From a virus, in IMG/VR virus record IMGVR_UViG_3300043786_000936, positions 1 to 33,182 of that record: a DNA stretch of 33,182 nucleotides. One strand, 5' to 3'. Made by a program: the position numbers and the translations under genes. The notes under the pieces were generated by a model. It ran no database searches and was not told the origin of the DNA. It was given only the letters and a program-made list of their open reading frames with translations. How positions within the stretch are numbered: the first letter of the stretch is position 1; each line of letters starts with the position of its first letter. Positions 14,798 through 23,100 of the stretch are shown here, in pieces.

Positions 14798-15880
14798 ATG
14801 TCTCTGATGGAAGCTATAATTGACGTTCTCAACGCAAAAACTCCCCCATCGGCGGAGCAAAAAGCCAAACTTGATGAAAACGAAAGTCCGTTTGGTCCCT
14901 CCAAGCTTGCGATTAAATCTATTATAGATAATATACCAAAAGTTTCAAGATATACTGATGAAATAGAAAAAACATTTCAAGAAGAAATATCGAAAAAAGA
15001 TAAAATTCCTTCAAAACTGATAACTGTTTCTAATGGATCTGATCCATTATTAAGAGTTTTTGGACAGATGATCGCCAAAGACGGGCAAGGACAGCTTATT
15101 GTTCCAAATACTACCTACGAATCAGTAGTCACAGAATCTAAAAAATATGGAGCTTTGATAACTGGCGTTGATATGAACAAAGATTTGTCTATAAATTTAA
15201 CAGCCATAGAAAACAAAATAAATAAACAAACCACTGGAATATATATTTGTAATCCCAACAACCCAACAGGTAATAAAGTTAACATAGCACAATTGAGAGA
15301 TTTTATAGCACGAGTATCAAAATATACTCCATGTTTAATCGACGAAGCCTATATACATATGGTAGATAACTGGGAGAAAAACACCGTAATAGATATGGTC
15401 GAGAAATTCGATAATGTTATGGTAACTCGAACGTTTTCCAAAATTTATGGACTGGCTGGACAAAGAATTGGTTATGCTGCAGCTAGTCCCAATTTAATGT
15501 ATAAATTGAATAAAATTCTTCCCGGACCAGGTTTTACCAACTCTTTGGGGTTGTATGCGGCTTTAGCGAGCATGGAAGATCAGAAATTTTTACCTGACGC
15601 AAAGAACAAATTTAAAAAAGCCAGAAATTCAATTTATGATATAGTTAAAAATTTGGGTTTAGAAATGGCGGCTGATCCCCAGGCATGTTTTGTTTATTTC
15701 AATACCAAAATGAATGCAGAAAATTTTCAAAAACAAATGGCTAAATTCGGCGTTCTTGTTGTTGGAAGAGTTTGGGCTAAATATCCAACTTGGTCTCGCG
15801 TGTCAGTGGGATTAGACTGGGAGATAGACAAATTTAAAAACTCTATCGAGAAAGTAATTAAAGCGGAGAAACAAAAATAA
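14798..15880 (+). CDS. PLP-dependent aminotransferase, histidinol-phosphate aminotransferase-like
   Basis: A 360-aa fold-type I aminotransferase of the HisC-like class. It has LDENESPFGPS at the start, NPNNPTGN (152-159), DEAYIHMVD with Asp182 and Tyr185, and RTFSKIYGLAGQRIGY with Lys215 as the PLP Schiff-base lysine and Arg223. All core residues are present, so it is probably active on an amino-alcohol or amino-acid phosphate. A late promoter lies directly upstream, and the stop overlaps the start of a probable virion protein by one base. A late-expressed aminotransferase coupled to a structural gene is unusual. Options are sugar or side-chain synthesis for virion decoration, or a metabolic role late in infection. 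Confidence 0.88.
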   Translation: MSLMEAIIDVLNAKTPPSAEQKAKLDENESPFGPSKLAIKSIIDNIPKVSRYTDEIEKTFQEEISKKDKIPSKLITVSNGSDPLLRVFGQMIAKDGQGQLIVPNTTYESVVTESKKYGALITGVDMNKDLSINLTAIENKINKQTTGIYICNPNNPTGNKVNIAQLRDFIARVSKYTPCLIDEAYIHMVDNWEKNTVIDMVEKFDNVMVTRTFSKIYGLAGQRIGYAAASPNLMYKLNKILPGPGFTNSLGLYAALASMEDQKFLPDAKNKFKKARNSIYDIVKNLGLEMAADPQACFVYFNTKMNAENFQKQMAKFGVLVVGRVWAKYPTWSRVSVGLDWEIDKFKNSIEKVIKAEKQK

Positions 15881-16587
15881 TGGCAAATACCAATCTCCAC
15901 TATACCCGAATGCTCCAACAGATCAACGAAGTTTTTGATGAACTTGGTTGGAATGGAACAGATATTACAGTTACAGCAAACTCTTTAATTCTTTCTTCTA
16001 ATACTGCAAAGGGAATGAAGGTTGATGTGTTTCAACCCTCTTATCCTTTCTTTGATCTTTTGGGGGAAATTCGTGTTGATGAAGCTGGTGGGGCAACAAA
16101 ACCAGATTTTAACATCTACAAGGGCAACATTAAACAATATCAGTTTGCTGTAGACGATCATGTTTTTGGTGTTTATCATCTGCCGCATGACTATGTACCA
16201 AACTCCAATATCTTTATTCATGTGCATTGGTCAACAAACGCCGCTTCATCAGCTGGATCTCCAACCTTTGAAATAGAAGCTTCTTACTCTAAGGGGTTTG
16301 GTCAAATGCAGTTTTCTAACAACGTAACTGTTACTGTGTCAAATGCATATATCAATTCTTATACTCATATGGTTTCTGAAACACAACTTTCTTCTCCTAA
16401 TGGAGTTTCACTCGGATCAGGCCAACTTCTGGTAACTCAAGATCTTGAGACAGATGGTATAATTATAATTAGAGCTAAACTTTTGACAAACACCATGAGT
16501 GTTTTGCCGTTCGTACACCATATGGATATACATTATCAGTCTACTAATATTGGAACGAAAAACAGAAACCCAGCTTTCTACACATAA
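15880..16587 (+). CDS. probable virion structural protein
   Basis: A 235-aa protein, beta-rich and Asn/Ser/Thr-rich. The pattern FFDLLGEIRVDEAGG, then YKGNIKQYQFAVDD, YHLPHDYVPNSN and FIHVHWSTNA resembles phage proteins annotated as virion-associated or fibre-like. It is co-expressed from a late promoter, which fits a structural role. No enzymatic motif is seen; the His-x-His in HVHW could bind metal. The exact place in the particle is unknown. Confidence 0.7.
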   Translation: MANTNLHYTRMLQQINEVFDELGWNGTDITVTANSLILSSNTAKGMKVDVFQPSYPFFDLLGEIRVDEAGGATKPDFNIYKGNIKQYQFAVDDHVFGVYHLPHDYVPNSNIFIHVHWSTNAASSAGSPTFEIEASYSKGFGQMQFSNNVTVTVSNAYINSYTHMVSETQLSSPNGVSLGSGQLLVTQDLETDGIIIIRAKLLTNTMSVLPFVHHMDIHYQSTNIGTKNRNPAFYT

Positions 16588-16593
16588 TCGTTT

Positions 16594-16601
16594 TATAAAT
16601 A
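16594..16601 (+). promoter_or_regulatory. T4-type late promoter box TATAAATA
   Basis: Exact late box 7 bases after the structural gene and 26 bases before the holin-like gene, the right timing for lysis functions. Confidence 0.75.
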
Positions 16602-16626
16602 TACAGGTATAAGATAGGAGCAAAAT

Positions 16627-16992
16627 ATGTCATTCGACCTTTTAACTTTTCTAGAACCACTTTTCAATCTTCTTATGGCTGCAGCTTCAGCTGCTGTTCT
16701 CGCACTAGTTCCCCCACTTGTGAAAATGTTTCTACAAAAAATTAAACTTGATGGACTTGTTTCAGATGACATCGTCAGAGGCTACCTAGAAAAAGCCCTC
16801 GCAAACGGTATTCTTCTAGCCAAAACTAAAATTGCCGAGCAGAAAATCACTGTTGACGTTGACAATCAAATTGTTTCAACTGTTCTCGTTTATCTTCGTC
16901 AAAACGTCCCAGACGCCCTCAACCATTTCGGTTTGACGGAAGCAAAAGTAGCAGAGCTTGTTAAAGCTCGACTCTCTGCTGCTTATCTCTAA
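16627..16992 (+). CDS. holin-like membrane protein
   Basis: A 121-aa protein with an N-terminal hydrophobic helix (FLEPLFNLLMAAASAAVLAL, with VPPLV after it) and a helical C-terminal domain with VRGYLEKALANGILLAKTKI. The size and layout resemble the LLH-type phage holins (superfamily 6). A late promoter upstream, AGGAG before the start, a terminator just after and a wall-hydrolase gene next all support a lysis role. With one clear transmembrane segment it could alternatively be an antiholin or a tail-associated protein. Confidence 0.6.
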   Translation: MSFDLLTFLEPLFNLLMAAASAAVLALVPPLVKMFLQKIKLDGLVSDDIVRGYLEKALANGILLAKTKIAEQKITVDVDNQIVSTVLVYLRQNVPDALNHFGLTEAKVAELVKARLSAAYL

Positions 16993-17015
16993 TAGTAAAT
17001 AAAATGAAATAAAAC

Positions 17016-17044
17016 AGCGGCAGCTTAGGCTGCCGCTTTCATTT
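17016..17044 (+). terminator. Rho-independent-type terminator
   Basis: AGCGGCAGC pairs with GCTGCCGCT (9 bp) around loop TTAG, followed by TTTCATTT. It ends the late unit after the holin-like gene; a sigma-70-like promoter starts 36 bases later. Confidence 0.85.
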
Positions 17045-17079
17045 CCTCATAAATTATTGAAATTATTTGTATTTTTAGC

Positions 17080-17108
17080 TTTACTTTCTAAGAAAAGCGA
17101 GGTACAAT
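17080..17108 (+). promoter_or_regulatory. sigma-70-like promoter
   Basis: TTTACT at 17080-17085, a 17-bp spacer and TACAAT at 17103-17108, 28 bases before the SleB-type hydrolase gene. It is somewhat weaker than the other early promoters in the window. Confidence 0.7.
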
Positions 17109-17136
17109 CATATTAGCTATAAAAAGGAAAAAGAAC

Positions 17137-17652
17137 ATGTTCAAAGTTCTTGTTATAATTTTAGGTGGAATATTCACCGTAGATCAACTAACTTTTGAAA
17201 AATATTCAGAACCTAATCCAGTTTTGGAAACTGTTATTTATACCTCTCAAAAAACTCTTGAAGAAGAAATACGAGAGGAAGAAATCGATTGTTTGACCAG
17301 AAACATTTATTTCGAGGCCAGAAATCAATCAACAGAGGGACAATATGCCGTGGCAGAAGTTGTTCTGAATAGAGCAGAGAATCCAGATTTTCCAGAAAAT
17401 ATTTGCGAGATTGTTCAACAAAAAAACGAAAGGGGATGTCAATTCTCTTGGTACTGTGATGGGAAATCGGACAAAATGAGAGACAAAAGAGCGATCATAA
17501 AGGCTAAACAGATCGCCATCAAATCCTTAGAACAAAAAACCAATTATACAAATGGAGCTCTTTTTTATCATGCAAATTATGTAACGCCAGATTGGCAAAA
17601 TCTAAGAAAGACTGCGGAAATTGAAGATCATATTTTCTACTCTTCAATTTAA
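17137..17652 (+). CDS. SleB-type cell wall hydrolase (Hydrolase_2)
   Basis: A 171-aa protein with a hydrophobic N-terminus (VLVIILGGIFTV, residues 4-15) that could be a signal-anchor, and a C-terminal Hydrolase_2 domain. CLTRNIYFEARNQ holds the conserved catalytic glutamate (Glu60), followed by GQYAVAEVVLNRAENPDFP and CQFSWYCDG. The family cleaves peptidoglycan glycan strands, as in the SleB spore-cortex enzyme. It is probably the endolysin or a wall-remodelling enzyme; the adjacent holin-like gene supports the former. Curiously, its promoter is sigma-70-like and not TATAAATA. Confidence 0.82.
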   Translation: MFKVLVIILGGIFTVDQLTFEKYSEPNPVLETVIYTSQKTLEEEIREEEIDCLTRNIYFEARNQSTEGQYAVAEVVLNRAENPDFPENICEIVQQKNERGCQFSWYCDGKSDKMRDKRAIIKAKQIAIKSLEQKTNYTNGALFYHANYVTPDWQNLRKTAEIEDHIFYSSI

Positions 17653-17681
17653 CTAAGTATGTTATGGCGTAGGAGAATTGG

Positions 17682-18200
17682 ATGCTTATATACGTAAGAG
17701 GCGTAAAATCTAAACGTATTAGAGACAGAATAAGAAGTTGCGCTAAATTCTGTTTGTCCAAACTGCTCAACAAGACTAAACAAAAAAATCTGACTGTTTT
17801 CATAAATATCAAAAGCAAAGCGAAAGCTGAAACTTATGGATTCTGCAATCCTCTAGGAAAAAATATCAAAACTGGAAGAGATGAATATGAAATCACTTGT
17901 GTGCATCAACCAAAAATAGATCCACTACAAGGAAACGTATACAGAACCCTAGCCCACGAGCTTGTCCACGTTAAGCAATTTGCTACTGGACAAATGAATA
18001 GGCATATCGTGACGAAAAAAACTTCATCTGGAAAAGGGGTGACTGGTACTCTCTGGGAAGGCAAAATATACTCCAGCAGTAAGTATGAAGACAGCGAGGA
18101 AGGATATTACGACTCTCCATGGGAAATCGAAGCTTATGGAAGAGAAGTTGGGCTGTATCGGCTCTGGAAACAATCAATGAACGAGGAGGAAGATCTTTGA
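17682..18200 (+). CDS. SprT-like HExxH metallopeptidase
   Basis: A 172-aa zinc-peptidase-like protein. LAHELVHVKQFATG (His92, Glu93, His96) is the active site, and SPWEIEAYGRE downstream provides a further acidic candidate ligand. No signal peptide is present, so it would act in the cytoplasm or virion. Proteins of this type are common in phages and annotated as SprT-like or M48-like; the target is not known. GGAG lies about 6 bases before the start. Its end overlaps the next start as TTGA. Confidence 0.75.
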   Translation: MLIYVRGVKSKRIRDRIRSCAKFCLSKLLNKTKQKNLTVFINIKSKAKAETYGFCNPLGKNIKTGRDEYEITCVHQPKIDPLQGNVYRTLAHELVHVKQFATGQMNRHIVTKKTSSGKGVTGTLWEGKIYSSSKYEDSEEGYYDSPWEIEAYGREVGLYRLWKQSMNEEEDL

Positions 18201-18430
18201 GCGAGTTTGATAAAGTAAAATCATACATCCTAAGATGTTACGAACAAAACAAACAAATTTCCCAAGTTGATGTGTTAAAAGCTTTTGTTGTAATTATGGA
18301 AAAAATTGATGAAATCGAAAAAACCAAAAAAGAAAGCTGTATCTGCCAAACCACAGAGGACGCTCCAGAAATCTCTGAAGAAAAAAGCGGCGACTCCTTA
18401 TGTTTGCTACACGCTCAAAGAGATTTTTGA
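18197..18430 (+). CDS. small hypothetical protein, TTG start
   Basis: A 77-aa ORF starting at TTG 18197, with a strong GGAGG (18184-18188) 8 bases upstream and a TTGA overlap with the previous stop. The N-terminal 45 residues look real (EFDKVKSYILRCYEQNKQIS, then VDVLKAFVVIMEKIDEIE). The last 30 residues overlap another ORF in a different frame and look like shadow sequence. It is either a genuine overlapping gene or the front part of a gene joined to the next by a frameshift. Confidence 0.5.
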   Translation: MSEFDKVKSYILRCYEQNKQISQVDVLKAFVVIMEKIDEIEKTKKESCICQTTEDAPEISEEKSGDSLCLLHAQRDF

Positions 18431-18626
18431 TAAAAGAGTAGAAAATAACTACGGCATTGCTGCTGTTGATGCTTTGACTGACGCATTCAAAAACAAAAAA
18501 CGATTAGCAATAGTAGATAGAAATATAGATCCCAAAAAAATTCCACAAGTTTGGTATAGTCTGTCTGATTATATTGAAATAGATGGTATTGTTTTAAAAT
18601 CGACAGGATTATATAATGTTCAATAA
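18309..18626 (+). CDS. hypothetical protein with Lys-rich start
   Basis: A 105-aa ORF. The first 25 residues are almost all Lys, Ser and Pro (MKSKKPKKKAVSAKP). The remainder is a well-formed domain: YTLKEIFDKRVENNYGIAAV, DALTDAFKNKKRLAIVDRN and IPQVWYSLSDYIEIDG. It overlaps the previous ORF by 122 bases in another frame and the deaminase gene by 11. The ribosome site is weak. Not recognised. The overlap suggests that these two ORFs may be one protein made by frameshifting, or one gene with a sequencing error. Confidence 0.55.
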   Translation: MKSKKPKKKAVSAKPQRTLQKSLKKKAATPYVCYTLKEIFDKRVENNYGIAAVDALTDAFKNKKRLAIVDRNIDPKKIPQVWYSLSDYIEIDGIVLKSTGLYNVQ

Positions 18627-19071
18627 AAAATGGGTTGACAGATTTATGGATCTGTCCAGAACAATTTCTCATTGGTCAAAAGACCCAAGCACAAAAGTTG
18701 GTGCTGTGATCGTTGATGATAAGAAAAGAATCATCGGTGTTGGATATAACGGATTTCCTAGAGGCGTTGATGATGATGAGGAAAGATATGCTGATAGGCA
18801 AACCAAATACAAAATGGTTTCTCATGCTGAAAGAAACGCCTTAGATAATTGCCCAATCTCAGCCGAAGGCACAACTATGTTTGTTACCTTGATGCCTTGT
18901 AGTGATTGTGCAAAATCCATTATTCAAAGAGGAATAAAAAGAGTGATCGTCGCCCCAATGCTAATCCAAAATGACTTAGCGGAAAATTATAACTGGGACA
19001 CGGATATCTATAATTGGAAAATAACCCAACTGATGTTCAAAGAAGCTGGAGTTGAGTTGATTTTTTCTTGA
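18616..19071 (+). CDS. cd: dCMP deaminase
   Basis: A 151-aa zinc-dependent deoxycytidylate deaminase. SHAERNALDN holds the zinc His and the catalytic Glu (HAE), and LMPCSDCAKSII supplies the two zinc cysteines. STKVGAVIVDD and GYNGFPRG are typical. It converts dCMP to dUMP, feeding thymidylate (or hydroxymethyl-dUMP) synthesis, as T4 Cd does. It overlaps the preceding ORF by 11 bases and sits directly before the DNA polymerase promoter. Confidence 0.95.
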   Translation: MFNKKWVDRFMDLSRTISHWSKDPSTKVGAVIVDDKKRIIGVGYNGFPRGVDDDEERYADRQTKYKMVSHAERNALDNCPISAEGTTMFVTLMPCSDCAKSIIQRGIKRVIVAPMLIQNDLAENYNWDTDIYNWKITQLMFKEAGVELIFS

Positions 19072-19077
19072 AAACGC

Positions 19078-19106
19078 TTTACAAATCATTGAATACGCGG
19101 TATAGT
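19078..19106 (+). promoter_or_regulatory. sigma-70-like early promoter for DNA polymerase
   Basis: TTTACA at 19078-19083, a 17-bp spacer and TATAGT at 19101-19106, preceded by AAAACGC as at 6652 and 12292. The polymerase ATG is 26 bases downstream. Confidence 0.85.
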
Positions 19107-19131
19107 ATTTGTTGGTCGATGGAGTATCAGC

Positions 19132-21615
19132 ATGGGAAGTTTTTACACAAACGTTTCTAGAAAGGGTAACGATCTTCTCGTGAGAGGATTCGACTCCAAC
19201 GGAAATCGTTTCAACCGAAAGGTTAAATACCAGCCATATCTTTTCATACCCTCTCAAACAGAGGATAAATTCAAGACCATTGAAGGCAAATCTGTCTCCA
19301 AGATTGAATTTGATTCGATGTCTGAAGCCAGAGAATTCCTGAAGCAATATGAAGATGTTGCTGGTATGGAAATCTATGGCTTCACTGATTTTATCTACGC
19401 TTATATCAACGACAGATACAAGTCCCAGATATCCTATGATCCTTCTCTGATCAGAACAGTGTTTATCGACATCGAGGTTTCCTCTGCTGGAGGATTCCCA
19501 GACATTGCAACTGCAGACAAGCCGATTACAGCCATCACTATTTCTTGGCGTGGGCGCAAACATGTGTTTGGTCTGAGAGACTTCAAGCCCCACAAAGACA
19601 ATGTGATATACTATCACTGCAAAGACGAAGAGACTCTGCTGGCGAAGTTCCTGACTTATTGGCAGGAAATATCGCCAGATTGTGTTACAGGCTGGAACGT
19701 AGAGTTCTTCGATATTCCGTATATCATCAACAGAATCAAAGCGGTCTTTGATGACGCCCAAGCTGCCAGGCTTTCTCCCTGGTTTCTCTTGAGAGAATAC
19801 GAAGTTGAGATCAGAGGTAAGATGAACAAGGCTTACACTCCTGTTGGCATCAACGTTCTCGATTACATTAACCTGTACAAGAAGTTTACCTACTCTCAGC
19901 AAGAGTCTTATACTCTCAATCATATATCGTATGTCGAGCTTGGTGAGAAGAAGGTTGACTATTCTCAGTATGGTTCTCTTAATGATTTGTATGAGAAGAA
20001 TCACCAGCTGTTCATTGAATATAACGTCAAAGACGTTGAGCTTGTTGAGCGCCTAGAAGACAAGATGAAACTGATTGAGCTTGTCTTTGCCATGGCTTAT
20101 GATGCCAAGGTCAACTTCGAAGATACTCTTGGTTCAGTTAAGCAGTGGGATGTTATCATCCACAACTATCTGCTTTCTCAGAATATTGTTGTCCCACAAT
20201 TCAAGAAAAAGCCAAACTCTGAAATCGTTGGTGGCTACGTCAAAGAGCCTGTCATCGGAATGAGCAAGTGGGTCGTCTCAATGGACTTCAAGAGTCTGTA
20301 TCCCCACCTGATCATGACCTATAACATCTCGCCAGAAACTCTAGCTGGCAAAGTTGACAGATTCTATTCTGTTGACGAACTCTTACAGAAGCAGTTCGAG
20401 CACGATGGCCAATACAGTTACTGCGCCAACGGAACCTATTACTCTAAAGATAAGCAGGGGTTCCTTCCTTATCTTATGCAGAAGATGTATAATGATCGCG
20501 CTGAAGCCCAGAAGCAGCTTAAGCAAATCAAGAAGCAATATAACGATACAAAAGATGAGAGTTTGCTGAAGCAAATATCCGCTCTCAACAACAAGCAGAT
20601 GGCCAAGAAGATTCAGCTGAACTCAGCTTACGGTGCTCTTGCCAATATGTATTTCCGTTGGTTCAATGCTGATATTGCCGAGGCTATCACCCTTTCTGGT
20701 CAGCTTGCCATTCGTTGGGTTGAGACGAACGTCAACAGATATCTCAATGGTATGTTCAAGACCAAAAAAGATTATGTCATTGCGGTTGATACCGATTCAA
20801 ACTATATCACCCTCGAGAAATTGGTTGAGCAATATCAATCTTTCTCCAAAACCGATGATGTGAAAAAGATCGTTGATGTGATTGATAAATTCGTTGAGAG
20901 TAAGCTGAAGCCTTTCATTGATTCAGCTTGCCAAGATCTCCACGAATATATGAATTCTTATGAGCAAAAGCTTGTTATGAACCGAGAGGCTATCGCAGAT
21001 AAAGGTATCTGGAAAGCCAAGAAGATGTATATCCTGAACGTTCTTGATCAAGAAGGCGTTCGTTACGATTCCCCCAAGCTAAAGATGATGGGCATCGAGG
21101 CGATCAAATCCTCAACTCCAACTTCCTGTAGACAGAATCTCAAGAAGGCATTTGAGATTGTCATGAATCAAACAGAGGGCCAACTCCAGCAATTCGTTGC
21201 TGACTTCAAGAGTCAGTTTTCTAGTTTGCCGTTTGAAGAGGTTGCGTTCCCTCGAGGTGTCAAGGATATCGAAAAGTGGGAAGGCAAGAACGGAAACTAT
21301 CTTTCAGGAACACCAATCCACGTCAAAGCCTCTATGGCGTTCAATGCTATTGTTGATGATCTTGGTCTTCAGAATAAATATGAGAAGATCGTCTCTGGTT
21401 CCAAGATCAAATTCTGTTATATGAGAACTCCCAATCGCTACAACATACAGGTATTGGGGTGTCCATCAACAATGCCAGACGAATTCAAGATGCAGAAACA
21501 CATAAACTATGACATGCAATTTGATAAGGGCTTCATTGAACCGCTACGCAGTATCACCGAAACCATTGGCTGGAATATCGAGAAGCTCTCAACCCTCGAA
21601 GATTTTTGGAATTAA
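19132..21615 (+). CDS. 43: gp43-like family B DNA polymerase
   Basis: An 827-aa replicative DNA polymerase with 3'-5' exonuclease. Exonuclease motifs: FIDIEVSS (DxE), VTGWNVEFFDIPYI and YNVKDVELVERL. Polymerase motifs: motif A MDFKSLYPHLIM, motif B KIQLNSAYGALAN and motif C AVDTDSNYI. T4 gp43 is 898 aa, so this is a compact version like those of cyanophages. It partners with the gp45 clamp, which binds at the polymerase C-terminus (here ending STLEDFWN). It is expressed from its own early promoter, with GGAG 8 bases before the start. Confidence 0.97.
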   Translation: MGSFYTNVSRKGNDLLVRGFDSNGNRFNRKVKYQPYLFIPSQTEDKFKTIEGKSVSKIEFDSMSEAREFLKQYEDVAGMEIYGFTDFIYAYINDRYKSQISYDPSLIRTVFIDIEVSSAGGFPDIATADKPITAITISWRGRKHVFGLRDFKPHKDNVIYYHCKDEETLLAKFLTYWQEISPDCVTGWNVEFFDIPYIINRIKAVFDDAQAARLSPWFLLREYEVEIRGKMNKAYTPVGINVLDYINLYKKFTYSQQESYTLNHISYVELGEKKVDYSQYGSLNDLYEKNHQLFIEYNVKDVELVERLEDKMKLIELVFAMAYDAKVNFEDTLGSVKQWDVIIHNYLLSQNIVVPQFKKKPNSEIVGGYVKEPVIGMSKWVVSMDFKSLYPHLIMTYNISPETLAGKVDRFYSVDELLQKQFEHDGQYSYCANGTYYSKDKQGFLPYLMQKMYNDRAEAQKQLKQIKKQYNDTKDESLLKQISALNNKQMAKKIQLNSAYGALANMYFRWFNADIAEAITLSGQLAIRWVETNVNRYLNGMFKTKKDYVIAVDTDSNYITLEKLVEQYQSFSKTDDVKKIVDVIDKFVESKLKPFIDSACQDLHEYMNSYEQKLVMNREAIADKGIWKAKKMYILNVLDQEGVRYDSPKLKMMGIEAIKSSTPTSCRQNLKKAFEIVMNQTEGQLQQFVADFKSQFSSLPFEEVAFPRGVKDIEKWEGKNGNYLSGTPIHVKASMAFNAIVDDLGLQNKYEKIVSGSKIKFCYMRTPNRYNIQVLGCPSTMPDEFKMQKHINYDMQFDKGFIEPLRSITETIGWNIEKLSTLEDFWN

Positions 21616-21617
21616 AA

Positions 21618-21710
21618 ATGAAAGATCCTATTGAAAGAGAACTGGGAGTTGTGGTTTTCATGACGGCCTTGATTTTGGTGGTAATAATAATTGCGGAGAT
21701 TATTCTATGA
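21618..21710 (+). CDS. 30-aa membrane peptide
   Basis: A 30-codon ORF just after the polymerase gene, with GGA about 7 bases upstream. It encodes a charged start (MKDPIERELG) and one transmembrane helix (VVVFMTALILVVIIIAEIIL). Its stop overlaps the next ATG as ATGA, the typical coupling of real genes here. Function unknown. Confidence 0.5.
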   Translation: MKDPIERELGVVVFMTALILVVIIIAEIIL

Positions 21711-22030
21711 AAGAAAGAGAAGAAATATTTTTTGATTTTGGCTTTACTACACAAGACGAAAATGATATAATAGCCAATAGTGATCTACACTATGATGTGG
21801 AGACGACTCGAGACAGAGTTGTTCAACTAGAAACATTGTTGAAAACAATGAACAAAAAAGTCCATACCATTTATGATAGAATATCGCCTTTGTTGAATAA
21901 TCTTTTAAAAGATGCAGATGAGAAACCAATTATCAATTGGCCAAACAGAAAAGAAAAGATTACAGAATTTCAAAAGATACTGAAGAAAATTGTCGATGAA
22001 GCTGACCAGATTATTAAAGGAGAGAGTTGA
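21707..22030 (+). CDS. conserved T4-type phage hypothetical protein
   Basis: A 107-aa, mostly helical protein. It begins MKEREEIFFDFGFTTQDEND, followed by a coiled-coil stretch and a conserved-looking HTIYDRISPLLNNLLKDADE, then INWPNRKEKI. Small proteins of this style are widespread in T4-type marine phages near recombination genes, without a firm function. It lies directly before uvsX and overlaps its start by one base, so it may act with UvsX. I see no clear similarity to UvsY. Confidence 0.7.
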   Translation: MKEREEIFFDFGFTTQDENDIIANSDLHYDVETTRDRVVQLETLLKTMNKKVHTIYDRISPLLNNLLKDADEKPIINWPNRKEKITEFQKILKKIVDEADQIIKGES

Positions 22031-23100
22031 TGGCCAAGAAGAATGATTTTTTGAGGGACTTCATTTCCGAACTAGGAGATGAGAATACTTCTATTGCAGC
22101 CGATGGAGTTTCGGCGGGAGAGTTTGCTGGATTTGTTGATACGGGTTGTTATGCACTGAACGCTGTGCTTTCTGGTTCAATCTATGGTGGAATCGCTGAT
22201 AATAAAGTGACAGGGTTCGCTGGCGAAAGCTCAACTGGCAAAACCTTTTTCGTTCTTGGCATTGTCAAGAATTTCCTTGATGCGAATGAAGATGGATTCG
22301 TTGTTTATTATGATACAGAAGCAGCTGTCACTAAGGATATGATGGAGAGCAGAGGTATTGACACTTCTCGTGTTGTTATCTCAGAACAAGAAACTATCCA
22401 GAAATTCAGGCATCATGCTATCAAGATCATTGACAGTTATGTTGCCAAACCAGAAGCAAAACGCCCGAAGATGATGATGGTTCTTGATTCTCTTGGTATG
22501 CTTTCAACTACGAAAGAGTTGGAAGATTCTACTGAAGGAAAAGAAACTCGTGATATGACCAAAGCCCAAGTCATTAAAGCTGCATTCAGGGTTCTAACTT
22601 TGAAGCTGGCAAGAGCGAAGATTCCTCTGATTATTACCAACCATGTTTATGCGGCTGTTGGTGCATATGTTCCAACAAATGAAATCTCTGGTGGGTCTGG
22701 TTTCAAGTTTGCTGCAACTACCATTGCAATGCTTTCGAAGAAAAAAGAAAGAGAAGGTACTGATGTTGTTGGTAATATTGTTACCGTCAAGATGTATAAG
22801 TCTCGCCTGTCGAAAGAAAATCAAATGGTCCACGTCAGGCTTTCTTATGCAACAGGACTTGATAGATATTATGGACTAGCAGAAATTGCCGAAGAAGCTG
22901 GTGTGTTTGAAAAGGTTGGCAACAAACTGAAGATGCCAGACGGCAAAACTATTTTTGAAAAAGCGCTTAATCGCGAGCCTGAAAAGTATTATACTCAAGA
23001 AGTGCTTGATGCCATCGAGAAGCAAGTGAAACAAAAATTTGCTTACGGAGTTAACAGCCTTGACGATGAGCTAGAGGAAGTTTATGAAGAGGAAGAATAG
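22030..23100 (+). CDS. uvsX: UvsX RecA-like recombinase
   Basis: A 356-aa RecA/RadA-family recombinase. Walker A is GESSTGKT (residues 65-72), followed by VVYYDTEAA with the catalytic glutamate region, and Walker B MMMVLDSLGM. ISGGSGFKFAAT is in the L2 region. It forms filaments on single-stranded DNA for recombination-dependent replication. The C-terminus is a very acidic tail (DDELEEVYEEEE), and the DNA for the last 11 residues and stop is exactly repeated 273 bases later, at the end of the next gene. GGAG at 22020-22023 precedes ATG 22030. Confidence 0.96.
   Translation: MAKKNDFLRDFISELGDENTSIAADGVSAGEFAGFVDTGCYALNAVLSGSIYGGIADNKVTGFAGESSTGKTFFVLGIVKNFLDANEDGFVVYYDTEAAVTKDMMESRGIDTSRVVISEQETIQKFRHHAIKIIDSYVAKPEAKRPKMMMVLDSLGMLSTTKELEDSTEGKETRDMTKAQVIKAAFRVLTLKLARAKIPLIITNHVYAAVGAYVPTNEISGGSGFKFAATTIAMLSKKKEREGTDVVGNIVTVKMYKSRLSKENQMVHVRLSYATGLDRYYGLAEIAEEAGVFEKVGNKLKMPDGKTIFEKALNREPEKYYTQEVLDAIEKQVKQKFAYGVNSLDDELEEVYEEEE
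23065..23100 (+). repeat. 36-bp direct repeat, copy 1 (uvsX tail)
   Basis: Codes the acidic tail and stop of uvsX. Its GAGGAAGAATAG end also serves as the ribosome binding site of the gene at 23101. Identical to 23338-23373. Confidence 0.95.

Noticed and set aside
18976-20004. Long minus-strand open frame opposite the dCMP deaminase end and DNA polymerase
   Set aside because: It lies fully antisense to genes with clear motifs, has no ribosome site or promoter on that strand, and its translation has no recognisable domain.
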